DNA of 64,000 bases from NCBI GenBank assembly GCA_963383645.1, contig OY726571.1, positions 78,656,476-78,720,475 on the forward strand, in the 5' to 3' direction. Below, piece by piece: positions 55,465-64,000 of the stretch; the first letter of the stretch is position 1, and every line of letters starts with the position of its first letter. The position numbers and the translations under genes were made by a program. A model generated the notes under the pieces. The model was not told where the DNA came from, ran no database searches, and was given only the letters and a program-made list of their open reading frames with translations. This stretch comes from Muscardinus avellanarius. Taxonomy: Eukaryota > Chordata > Mammalia > Rodentia > Gliridae.

Positions 55465-55680
55465 TTTCTTTTTTTTTTTGTGGTCCTGGGGATAGAAGCC
55501 AGGGGAATTCCACCTCCAAGCTACACCTCCAAACCTATTGTTTGTTTTTTATTTTGAAACAGGGTCTCCCTAAGTTGCAGAGGGCCTCACTAAGTAGCCG
55601 AAGCTGGCCGTGAACCTGCGATCCTCCTGTCTCAGCCTCCTGAGTACTGGTATTATAAGTGTGAATCACCATGCATAGCT
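55465..55680 (-). repeat. B1-dID SINE, tier I
   Basis: T-rich tail, dID 'gtggtcctggggatagaagcc', linker, B1 ending 'caccatgcatagct'. Confidence 0.91.
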
Positions 55681-56079
55681 TACAAATAATTTTTCATTTC
55701 TAAGAGCGCATGCTTGATTCTTTTTTACTTTTATGTGTTTTTTATTTCTTTACTTTGGGTATGTGTGCTGACATAAATTACAGTGATATAAACACTAGCA
55801 TTTGGCCAGGAATTCACCTACTATGAAGATCTATATCATTAAGTCAAAATTTCTATGGGTATTTGAAGAGGCATCTAGAACTACCCTCCAGTTTCATAGT
55901 CTGACCATTTAGGAAAATTATCTCAGTTGCTCATTGACCATTGGTTTAACTTTTACCTTATTAATAATAAGTGTCAGTCTGCAGCAATACACAGCGAGAT
56001 AAAATGTGCACAGTGCTGCCTTCAAGGAGTTTACGGTCCAGTTGAAAGAAAAGACACAGTCAGAAGCATCTTAAGAACT
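55681..56079. other. mostly single-copy; old repeat at 55978-56075
   Basis: 55978-56075 ('acacagcgagataaaatgtgcacagtgctgccttcaaggagtttacggtccagt') resembles an old dispersed mammalian repeat also glimpsed at 60360-60530; not named. Confidence 0.4.
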
Positions 56080-56137
56080 GAGCTGCAGATGTAGTTCAGT
56101 GGTAGGACACTTGCCTAGCGTGTGACACACACACACA
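56080..56137 (+). repeat. ID element 5' half (tRNA-like, stand-alone)
   Basis: 'gctgcagatgtagttcagtggtaggacacttgcctagcgtgtg' matches the first part of rodent ID SINEs, including the 'cttgcctagc' anticodon-loop region that dID lacks. The B-box half is missing and a CA run follows. Confidence 0.82.
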
Positions 56138-56261
56138 TGCATACATACCAGATTTATTCAGTAATGATTCTTAAGGCAAAACTTCTCTTTATGATTTTTA
56201 ATCAGGATGAACTCTTTTTTTACATATCTAGTTCTGTACTTTTAGATGGTTTAATTTGAGT

Positions 56262-56343
56262 GCACTAGTCTGTTTTGAATTACTATAAGAAAACACCTAA
56301 GGTTGGAAACTTATAAGTAAAAAGGGTTGTTTCTTCCTCTCCT
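56262..56343 (+). repeat. MaLR LTR 5' fragment (MST/THE1-like)
   Basis: 'tagtctgttttgaattactataagaaaacacctaaggttggaaacttataagtaaaaagggttgttt' follows the start of MST/THE1-type LTRs. Ends where a SINE begins. Confidence 0.72.
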
Positions 56344-56354
56344 TCTTCTCTTCC

Positions 56355-56532
56355 TCCTAGACTGTGCTACAGGAATTCTACCCCTGAGCTATACTCCCAG
56401 CTCTATTTTATTTTGAAACAGAGTCTTACTAAGTTTCTGAGGGTCTCGCTAGGTTTCTGAGGTTGGTCTGGAACCTCCGATCCTCTTGTCTTAGCCTCTC
56501 AAGGATGTGGATTACAGGTGAGCCCGCCTCCT
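56355..56532 (-). repeat. B1-dID SINE, old copy
   Basis: 'attctacccctgagctatactcccag', linker, B1 'tcttagcctctcaagg' with a worn 5' end. Confidence 0.86.
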
Positions 56533-57037
56533 GCCCCTCTTCTTTTCCAAAGGCTTCAGGCTTACCCAATAGTAGAGGCTTAGGAGCATTTCTAGTCCAA
56601 CTTGTGTCTGAATATTTTCTTCATATCATCTACTCAGCATTACTATAGGTAAGATTATTTCCTGGAATGTCATTTAAACTACATTATATGGATACTCCTC
56701 AACTTACTAATGGATTATGTCATGATAACCCCAGTGCAAGCTGAAAATATCCTGTCAAAAGTGCATTTGAAACACCTTACTTAGGGATGGAGGTGGGCCC
56801 TGGTGGGAAGCACTCCAAGTGTTGTCTGCATGTGTATTCCTATCACGCATTGCCTTGGTATGATGTATAATTACAGTGCACCAAATAAAAGTAAAAACAA
56901 CAAACAAATTAAAAAACTTACTTACCAAACCTGATAGCTTGTCAACACAGTCCAGTGTAGAGCTTGATGTTTCTTTCTTGGAATTAATTGGTTGACAGGG
57001 AGCGGCAACTTCTTATCCCTGCTCAGCTTCTCAGAAG
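56533..57037. other. single-copy sequence
   Basis: Nothing recognised. Confidence 0.4.
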
Positions 57038-57247
57038 GGTAGCATAGCCATGCGTGATGGTGCACGCTTGTAATCCCCACACTTGGGAGGCTGAGACAGG
57101 AGGATCGCACAGGTTTGAAGCCAGCCTCAGCTACTTAGTGAGGCTCTCAGCAACTTAGTGAGACCCTATTTCCAAATAAAATATAAAATAGGTCTGGGAC
57201 TATACCCCAGAGATAGAAAGCCTCTGGGTTCCACCCCTAGTACCACC

Positions 57248-57278
<31 letters not shown>

Positions 57279-57285
57279 TAGCATA
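57038..57285 (+). repeat. B1-dID SINE, tier II, with target duplication
   Basis: GGTAGCATA at 57038-57046 and 57277-57285. Marked by 'cacaggtttgaagccagcc' and 'aggtctgggactataccccagag'. Tail of about 29 A. Confidence 0.94.
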
Positions 57286-57374
57286 CCAAATATTTCTAGC
57301 TTGGACCAAAACCAAAACTCAAAGTCCTAAGTATGTCTACGGAACAGGTACTGCTTTTATACCTTCTCCAAGGA

Positions 57375-57591
57375 ACAAGGTTTTATTTATTTATTTATTT
57401 TTGGTGATACTGGGGTTTCTAGAAACCCCTTTACCTCCAGGCTACACTCCCAGACCTATTTTATATTTTTATTTGGAAACAGGGTCTCTTAAGCCAGCGA
57501 GGCTGGCTTTGAACCTGCGTGATCCTCCTGTCTCCGCCTCCCAAGCGCGGGGATTACAAGTGTGTACCACCACTCCCGGCACAAGATTTTA
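57375..57591 (-). repeat. young-type (tier III) B1-dID SINE
   Basis: ACAAGGTTTTA at 57375-57385 and ACAAGATTTTA at 57581-57591. Tier III marks 'ggggtttctagaaaccc', 'aagccagcgaggctggct' and 'tctccgcctcccaagcgcgg'. Confidence 0.93.
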
Positions 57592-58579
57592 AATTAAATC
57601 ATCTCAAGTCAAGATCACTTGTAGATACTATTGGTTAAGAGCAAGATAATGTTCATGTCATTATTTAATTGATAAACTGAGACACCTGTTATTAGAATGG
57701 AAGCTATTATAAATGTGGCTTTTCTTGCTTTAGGAGTTGAATTTGAAAACACAGAGCATTTGTTTACACCTGTGGTCCTTTTCCTGCATGCTCGCTTCTG
57801 TAAATTTTTCAGAAGTTTTCGTGATGTGTTGTGGGAGATCTATGTCTGGGGACTTTGGATTCTTAACCTAGCATTGAGGCCGACCTTAATTGCATTAACT
57901 CGTCATGGTTTTAGTTGTGTTTTGGAAGAACTCTACAAAAATACACCAAATTTGATGATTTCATTCAAAGAGAACAATCATCGTCCCTAATATATCCTAA
58001 ATCTCCATCCTAAAATTTCTCTTCCAATTTTGAAATTGGAAAGGATATCTTGGCTCAAGAAGACTCAAGAAGACTCAAGAATGCATATTGTACCATTTAG
58101 AGTTAGGAAAATGACGTTGGTCAGTTTCTCATCAATGACAATTTTATTTCTTGCGGGAAAGAATCCTGAGACCATAAATGCATGCTATTTGGTATTTGGA
58201 GTCATGCTGTTTAAAGAGAGTTTTGGGTATTAGAAAGCAGGCTCTAAATAGAAATAGGACAGGTACTCTTGTTGAGCATTGGTGGTTGCATGTTATGTTA
58301 TACTATTTACATTTTTTATCATGCTATAGTTTTATATTTAAGAGGTTAATATAGCTTTGTCTGTCTAATCCAGAAAAATTACCTGAAGCTTCCAAATAAT
58401 TAACCTTAATATACTTTGCTTAAAGTCAGGGCCCAGGGTGAAGACATTGCCTCGGGTATAATAATATAGACAATTAGAGACATGGAGACATATTTAATTG
58501 TTTGACATTTTAAATAAAGTAGAATAGAAATTTTCGTTCAGGTACAGCATAAATGTACATAATATATATGAATATATAT
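57592..58579. other. single-copy sequence
   Basis: Contains a 10-bp tandem (actcaagaag, nearly three copies) at 58056-58081. No gene recognised. Confidence 0.4.
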
Positions 58580-58613
<34 letters not shown>

Positions 58614-58785
58614 TTGCCTGTCATCTCAGTACTTGAGAGGCAGTAATAGGAGGATCACTTAGCGAGGCCCTCTGCAACTAAACAATACCTGTTTCAAAAT
58701 AAAACAATAAGTAGGGCTGAGGGAATGACTCAGAGGTAGAATAACTCTGAGTTTAATTCCCGGTACCAAACATAAAATAAAAATG
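58580..58785 (+). repeat. B1-dID SINE, 5'-truncated, after a (CA)n run
   Basis: CA repeat 58580-58612, then B1 from 'cctgtcatctcagtacttgag', linker, dID 'gctgagggaatgactcagagg' to 'cccggtacc'. Confidence 0.88.
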
Positions 58786-59752
58786 TTGGATTTCTTGGAC
58801 CAAAACAATCAATATAGCATAGAACCCCCCAAAACGGGTGTAAACAGGCTCTTGTATTACATGCAATTTCAAACCTCAGTGTGTGGGAGTGATGGTAATA
58901 AGTTAGCTGTTTTCCTGATTGACGGTAAACAGTGGCAGTGGTTTGTCATTCAGCTTTTGGGCCAATTCGGATGATGCTGAGCATGTAAACCGTTCAACAG
59001 GAAGGTGGACCTTTCTGTTCGCTCAGAAGCACATGTCTGGATATTAGCAACCTGGGCCTGAGGAGGCAGGAGAGGAGCCCAGGATCATCCTGGGTATGTT
59101 CCTGGCCGTCAGAAGTGTGGCAAGAGCTCAGTTCCAGGCTGGCTCTGTGTCTGCTCTGTCTTGATCTTTATCAGTTACTGCTGCTGCTGTCTATATTTTC
59201 ATTTACCTTGGCTACCATTCAATAATAATAATAAATAATAAAGACATATGATTGAGGCAGGCCAAGAGTGCAGCCGGGAGTCAGGGTCTCATGATTAGTA
59301 CCTCAGTCCATCTCATCTCTCAGGAGACCTGTGATGAGGTGAACACTTTTTATTTCACCAAGCTGGGGTCTCAATTCTTATTTTTCTAATTTCGCATATA
59401 TATATATACCTTTTGAAGTCAAGAAAGTGATAGGTTCCCTTTCTGGAAGCTTTTATTTTTTTTATCACGTTCTAAGGAGTCTAATATACAAGGATTCCTC
59501 ATGCCTCAGTGCTTGGAAAAATAGAAATAGGAGAAAGGGAAGGTGGCATCTCTTTGGGCTTTTCAAAAGAGGTATTTTCAGCAAAGGCATATATTTGTAT
59601 GTTAGAATTCTGCAAGATTCTTCTTCGAAAAATGCCCTCTTTGTGAAGTTGGGAACCATTGGCTTAGGCCACCATTAATTCCCATACACTCTTCTTCCTC
59701 CAGTGTTCTGACTTGAACAATTGTTTTGCTCTTTTACAACATATTTACAAAA
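58786..59752. other. single-copy sequence
   Basis: Small AAT repeat at 59220-59244 and TA run at 59395-59408. No gene recognised. Confidence 0.4.
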
Positions 59753-59955
59753 AGCATTTCAAGCCGGGCATGGTGGCGCATGCTTGTAATCCCAGCACTT
59801 GGAAGGCTGAGACAGGAGGATGGCACAGGTTCGAAGCCAGCCTAAGCTACTTAGTGAGGCTCTCAGCAACTTAGTGAGACCCTGTTTCAAAATAAAATAT
59901 AAAATAGGTTGAGGGTGGAGCCCGGAGATAGAGGCCCCTGGGTTCCATCCTCAGG

Positions 59956-60027
<72 letters not shown>

Positions 60028-60032
60028 TTCAA
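59753..60032 (+). repeat. B1-dID SINE, tier II, with (CA)n(CAG)n tail inside its target duplication
   Basis: AGCATTTCAA at 59753-59762 and 60023-60032. The 3' tail is about 17 CA units followed by about 12 CAG units (59957-60025) rather than A. Confidence 0.95.
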
Positions 60033-60864
60033 CACTATTTGTAGCCTGAGTTGACAGCTTTTCTTAGAGTATTATGCTGTCCCAGTATTATGTTTCTCTT
60101 ACTTGGAGGCTGAATGGTTGGATGGATGGACAGACGAATGGATGGATGAAATGATGGATGAATGAATAGATGGGTAAAGGTAGATAGAAGACTAGGGAGG
60201 ATGGGCAGCCATTGTTTTATCTTTATTTGTTTAGGCATATATTTTTATTTCTTTGATTATATTTTTACAACTGAGAGTATTAATGATATCTAGTCCACAT
60301 TTCTCTATGTCATATGCAGTTAGAAAAGGGAGGTACTCCCCAGTCACTCATTTATGTATTTGGTGGGGGCAGACTCAATGCTAGGTGCTAAGGATATATA
60401 GCAGAAAGCAGAACAGCCAAGTTTATCAGCCATGGTGGAGTTTCTTTGTAGTTGGGGGGGGAAGAGTCAGCGAAGTAGAATACATGTTATGTCGCTAGTT
60501 GTGCATGATATGAAGACCCCATGCAGGAAAGGGAGGAGGAGGCCGCTGTTTTATATCCTGTGCCACTGACTCAAAGAAACTTGGGGACTGCCTAGGTCTT
60601 TAGGATAAGAGCCTCCTATCTTCGGCGGGGAGGCGGGAGTAAAGGAAAGGCTTCCAAGAAGAGCTTGTTTGATGTATTCTAGGATCAGCAAGAAGGTCTT
60701 GGTGGGAAGAGCAGGCAGAGCCAGAGACTCACTACAGAGATCAGGGAGGCAGGAAAAGCCTAGCTTTTCTTCTCTTGCACAGTAAGAAAGTTGTGAAGCC
60801 ACTAGGTACTTTTAGGTTCAGGAAAGTCATGATGTGACTCCTTTTACCTTAGTGTCAGCTGTAC
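60033..60864. other. mostly single-copy; GGAT repeat and an old repeat
   Basis: Imperfect (GGAT)n at 60113-60180. 60335-60530 looks like an old dispersed repeat ('ctcaatgctaggtgctaaggatatata'), not named. Confidence 0.45.
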
Positions 60865-61140
60865 AGTGAGTGCCAGAACTTGTTTTCTGAATATGTCCAG
60901 ATAGTAAATATTTTATGCTTGCCAGACCACATGATCTCTGTGACAAATACTAGCTTTGCCAGCAACTCTACTTTACTGCAAAAGTAGCCATAGATAATAA
61001 ACAAAGAAAGGATGCTGGCTATGTTCTAGTAAAACTTTATTTAAAAAACAAATGGGCAGCAGTCTGGATTTGGTTAACATGCCATACGTAGTTAGCCAAA
61101 CACTGAGTGAGACCGTTTGGAAAATGTTTCTGAACTGTAG
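60865..61140. repeat. hAT-type non-autonomous DNA transposon fossil
   Basis: Ordered matches to a common mammalian MER element: 'ccagatagtaaatattttatgcttgcc', 'tctctgtgacaa', 'agccatagataataaac', 'gttctagtaaaactttatttaaaaaacaaatgggcagcagtctggatttgg'. No transposase. Confidence 0.75.
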
Positions 61141-61449
61141 CTTTGAAAGGGTAAAAATCCTTTGAAAGGATTGCTTCTGTATCACTTACCAGCTGTTCCA
61201 CACCCAGTACAGGAGGCTGTCCACCGATAATATTTATCCATAAGCCCTATCTGTACCATTCATCCATTATCACCTCAAAGCCACAAGTATAATTTAATAG
61301 ATGCTTATTGATACTTTTCAAAGCCTTGTCTATTAAAAGCAAAGTTACCAGTTGGTAAGTTCTCTGTGTCAAGTTGTGTCTTTCACCTGGGAAATGGGAT
61401 ATCCAGATGAAGGCATGTGGCACCTGTTCCGAGCCCTGCTTAGTCTGAG
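61141..61449. other. single-copy sequence
   Basis: Nothing recognised. Confidence 0.4.
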
Positions 61450-61985
61450 ATTGCTATAGTTGGAGTCTTAAGTGTTCCCCGAAAGTTCATGTGGTAAAGA
61501 CTTGTTCCTGGGCTTGACATTCTTGGGAGATGGTGGAGCCTTTAAGAGGTAGGGTTCAACTGGGCATAGTGGTGCATGCTTGTAATTCTAGTACTTGGGG
61601 GGCTAAGACAGGAGGATTGCTGGTTCGTGGACAGCCTCTGCTACTTAGTGAGCTCTCTGCAACTTAGTGAGACCCTGTTTCAAAATAAAGAATAAAAAAC
61701 AGGGCTGGGGCTGTAACTTGGAGGTAGAATACCCCTAGGCTCAATCCCCAGTACCCCCCAAAAAGTTAGGGTTCAGTTGAAGGTCCTTACGTCCCTGGGA
61801 TCATACCCTCATAGGAGATTATAGAACCCCACTTTTCTGTTTTACTCCCCACCATAATAATCTGCCATAGGCCCAAACCAATGGAATCTACCAACAGTGG
61901 ACAGAAACTCTAAAGCTGTGAACCAAAGCAAACTTATTTTCTCCTTAAGTTGGTATTAGTTACAGTAATGGAAAGCTGACTTGCA
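61450..61985 (-). repeat. MaLR LTR (MST/THE1-like), split by a SINE
   Basis: 'ccccgaaagttcatgtggtaaagac', 'gagatggtggagcctttaagaggt', and after the SINE 'gtgaaccaaagcaaactta' and 'gttacagtaatggaaagctgac' follow the reverse complement of an MST/THE1-type LTR. Confidence 0.75.
61550..61775 (+). repeat. B1-dID SINE, tier I, inside a MaLR LTR
   Basis: TAGGGTTCA at 61550-61558 and 61767-61775. Full sense copy 'actgggcatagtggtgcatg' to 'ccccagtacccc'. Confidence 0.93.
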
Positions 61986-62989
61986 AAGGGACCTTTGCTC
62001 TCTTCCCTGACAAAATTAGGCCAATGAGGTCCAGCAGAAAGGTGACGTGGACCTCAAAGCAAACCACGTCAATAAGTTTAAAATATCTAGTGGCTGCATA
62101 AAACTGTAAAAAAAAAGAAGAAAAGAAAGGAAACTAACAAGGTTTTATTTTATTCAGTATATCAAAATATATTGTCATGTCAATATAAAATGATGGAGAT
62201 ATTTTGCACTCTGTAGTTTATACTGTCTTTGAATTCTGTTGGGTATTTTTCTATGGGAAGTGCTCATTACCGTGTGTGGTTTAGGGCTGCCGCTGAGCCT
62301 GATCTACAGCTGATTTCCTCAGGACAAAATTATCAGGGATTTGCCTCAGAAACAAGTATTTTATATAAAGTACAAAAGCACCTATATTTTTTTAGTAATT
62401 TTTAATGAACTTACAAGAACATATAATCTGGGAGTTGGAAAGTATCAGGGCTATACATAAAGACTTACAGATCTGTTGAGCTGAAAATTCGGATAAACCT
62501 GAAACATCAGATGCCTTATAACACCAAGACCAGGAGAAGTAGCTTTCTTCTTCACTTTGCCCAAGACCACTATTTGGCTTTGCCACCTAGGGGGCTCCTG
62601 TGCTTTGTGGGAGCATCCAGTGGAGTGCACAAGGGTGCCCGCAGGAAAAGATGGCCAAAGAACCTGATACAGGAGGTGATGATAAGAGCTGGTAGAATCT
62701 GGGTTGTCACAGTTTCTACAACTGCTTTGATGCCACAAGGGGGTCACCCATGGGTCTCTTTGAGGTGTCTGCATGTTTGTCAATACAGTCTTAGTCATTG
62801 CCTCTGACCATAAGCCAAGCATTTTCAACTTCTTTAAGGATATTTGGCAGATGTTAAGATAGAAAGGGCAACTTGCTCTGATGGAATATTTTTTGAAATA
62901 GAACACTTTTGAATCTCATAAAAAGGAAAAAAATGGAATTATTTATAATCACAGAGTACAACAGCAAAATGAAGTAACTTTTAGATGCT
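61986..62989. other. single-copy sequence
   Basis: A CTCF-like GCCACAAGGGGGTCA lies at about 62732-62747. A 151-codon minus-strand frame (62451-62906) has no recognisable domain. Confidence 0.4.
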
Positions 62990-63215
62990 ACCTCTTCTGG
63001 CTAGGTGCTATTGAAAACACTGTATGTAGAATTCATTTAATTCTCACAACCATGTAAGTTAGGCATTGCTCTTTTCCTCATTAATTGATAAAGGGAACCG
63101 ATTCCAAGGAGGTTGCATAGTTTGCCCAAGGTCATGAAGCTAATAACTAGAGGGGCTGGGATTTGAGCCCAGGCAGCCCGACTCCAGAGTTCCTGCCCTT
63201 GAAACATCATGCTAA
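62990..63215 (-). repeat. MIR
   Basis: Antisense MIR landmarks in order: 'attcatttaattctcacaacc', 'tttgcccaaggtcatgaagcta', 'ggctgggatttgagcccaggcagcccgactccagag'. Confidence 0.88.
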
Positions 63216-63730
63216 GTAAATATCCATGTGTGTGGTGAACAGACACCTGAAAAGTATTTCACAAATGAATTCCTGTTACCCACTTTATAGTTTTGAGACA
63301 TAATGCAGTCCTCCAGCGAATCCTTGTGAAAATGACACACGTTGAGACATTAGAAGCTTGAAACTTAGTAGTTTTTGAAATACTGACTTTTAAAATATAA
63401 CATTCACATAAAATAGAGATTAATTAGGTGGGGGAGACCCAAACTTCTGTTAAATTGCTCAAGAAATATGTTCTTAATAAACCAATAAAGGTGTCAAGTA
63501 TCACATGGCACGAGACTTGGTCTAATATAAAGTTCTTAGTTAAGAATTAAATCTTGACCTTGTCTTGCTGTTCACTGTTTGAACCTTTCTGCCACCAGCC
63601 ATAGGCACACTCATTGCATAGATGTGAAATTCAATTAGACAAAGACTTGCAGAAATCCCCCAGGTTGCACCTCTTTTGTTCTCTGTCTCCGCCAACATCC
63701 TCACTGTCATAATCCAAGTCAACCGACCAC
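63216..63730. other. single-copy sequence
   Basis: Nothing recognised. Confidence 0.4.
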
Positions 63731-63867
63731 ACAAATTCGAGGAAAGGAGATTTATTTGCTCACAGTTTGTTGGAGATTCTGGGTTCAGACCATGTGAGAC
63801 TGAGATCTACGGTGGGGAGAAGAGAGACGGTGAGAGCAAGGCTCTGCTTTCACATCATAGAGCCCAG
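63731..63867 (+). repeat. possible MaLR-type LTR fragment
   Basis: 'ggagatttatttgctcacagttt' and the following 'gattctgggttcagaccatgtgag' segment resemble the early part of MaLR LTRs. It leads directly into the terminal GA-rich satellite. Confidence 0.4.
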
Positions 63868-63868
63868 A

Positions 63869-63909
<41 letters not shown>

Positions 63910-64000
63910 GAGAGAGGAGAGAGGAGAGAGGAGAGAGGAGAGAGGAGAGAGGAGAGAGGAGAGAGGAGAGAGGAGAGAGGAGAGAGGAGAGAGGAGAGAG
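63868..64000. repeat. (GA)n and 7-bp (GGAGAGA)n tandem repeat, cut by the window end
   Basis: About 17 GA units, then at least 14 copies of a 7-bp GGAGAGA-type unit reaching the last base. Pure purine on +. Confidence 0.97.

Noticed and set aside
62580..62600. CCACCTAGGGGGC as a CTCF site
   Set aside because: Spacing between the two halves of the motif is off by one base relative to the consensus.
1..64000. CRISPR arrays, operons, bacterial insertion sequences or phage
   Set aside because: All repeats are mammalian interspersed or simple repeats; nothing prokaryotic is present.

Overview
The window is mammalian nuclear DNA. I see no multi-exon protein-coding gene and no functional RNA gene. 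The organism is most likely a squirrel-family rodent (Sciuridae or a close sciuromorph). The main evidence is about 40 copies, on both strands, of one composite SINE: a B1 (7SL-like) left half with the 'gtggygcacgcttgtaatccc' start, an A-rich linker, and a right half derived from the tRNA-like ID element ('gggtgtagctcagaggtag...tcaatccccagtac'). This B1-dID/MEN architecture is known from squirrels and dormice. The species cannot be fixed from the sequence alone.

Layout. 1-6.5 kb: an MLT1-like LTR, seven composite SINEs (two of a young-looking subfamily) and a GC-rich single-copy block with G runs. 6.5-11 kb: the longest SINE-free stretch, single-copy apart from one MIR. 11-14 kb: a MIR and an ancient antisense L1 ORF2 fossil, itself interrupted by a retroposon carrying a U2 snRNA 5' fragment. 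14-16 kb: a GC-rich single-copy block with a CTCF-like motif. 16-26 kb: SINEs, several nested, and microsatellites. 26.05-33.12 kb: a full-length LINE-1 on the minus strand with a perfect 15-bp target-site duplication, intact ORF1 and an ORF2 broken by several lesions. 33.9-35.6 kb: a local direct duplication. 36-40 kb: mostly single-copy, with a MER20 DNA transposon fossil, a possible exon and a SOX/POU-like motif cluster. 40.3-41.3 kb: four composite SINEs, two of them inside a third, ending in a (GA)n(GACA)n tract. 42-64 kb: more SINEs, a 5'-truncated L1, an ID element fragment, MaLR LTRs, a hAT-type DNA transposon, MIRs and many microsatellites, ending in a 7-bp GA-rich satellite at the window edge.

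The only open reading frames with recognisable protein homology belong to LINE-1. Other long ORFs lie in GC-rich or microsatellite sequence and look spurious. The window reads as intergenic or deep intronic. Its main interest is transposon history: three sequence tiers of the SINE with a nesting order, an intermediate copy, microsatellites arising in SINE tails, and a U2 chimera. A few possible regulatory or exon signals need comparative data.
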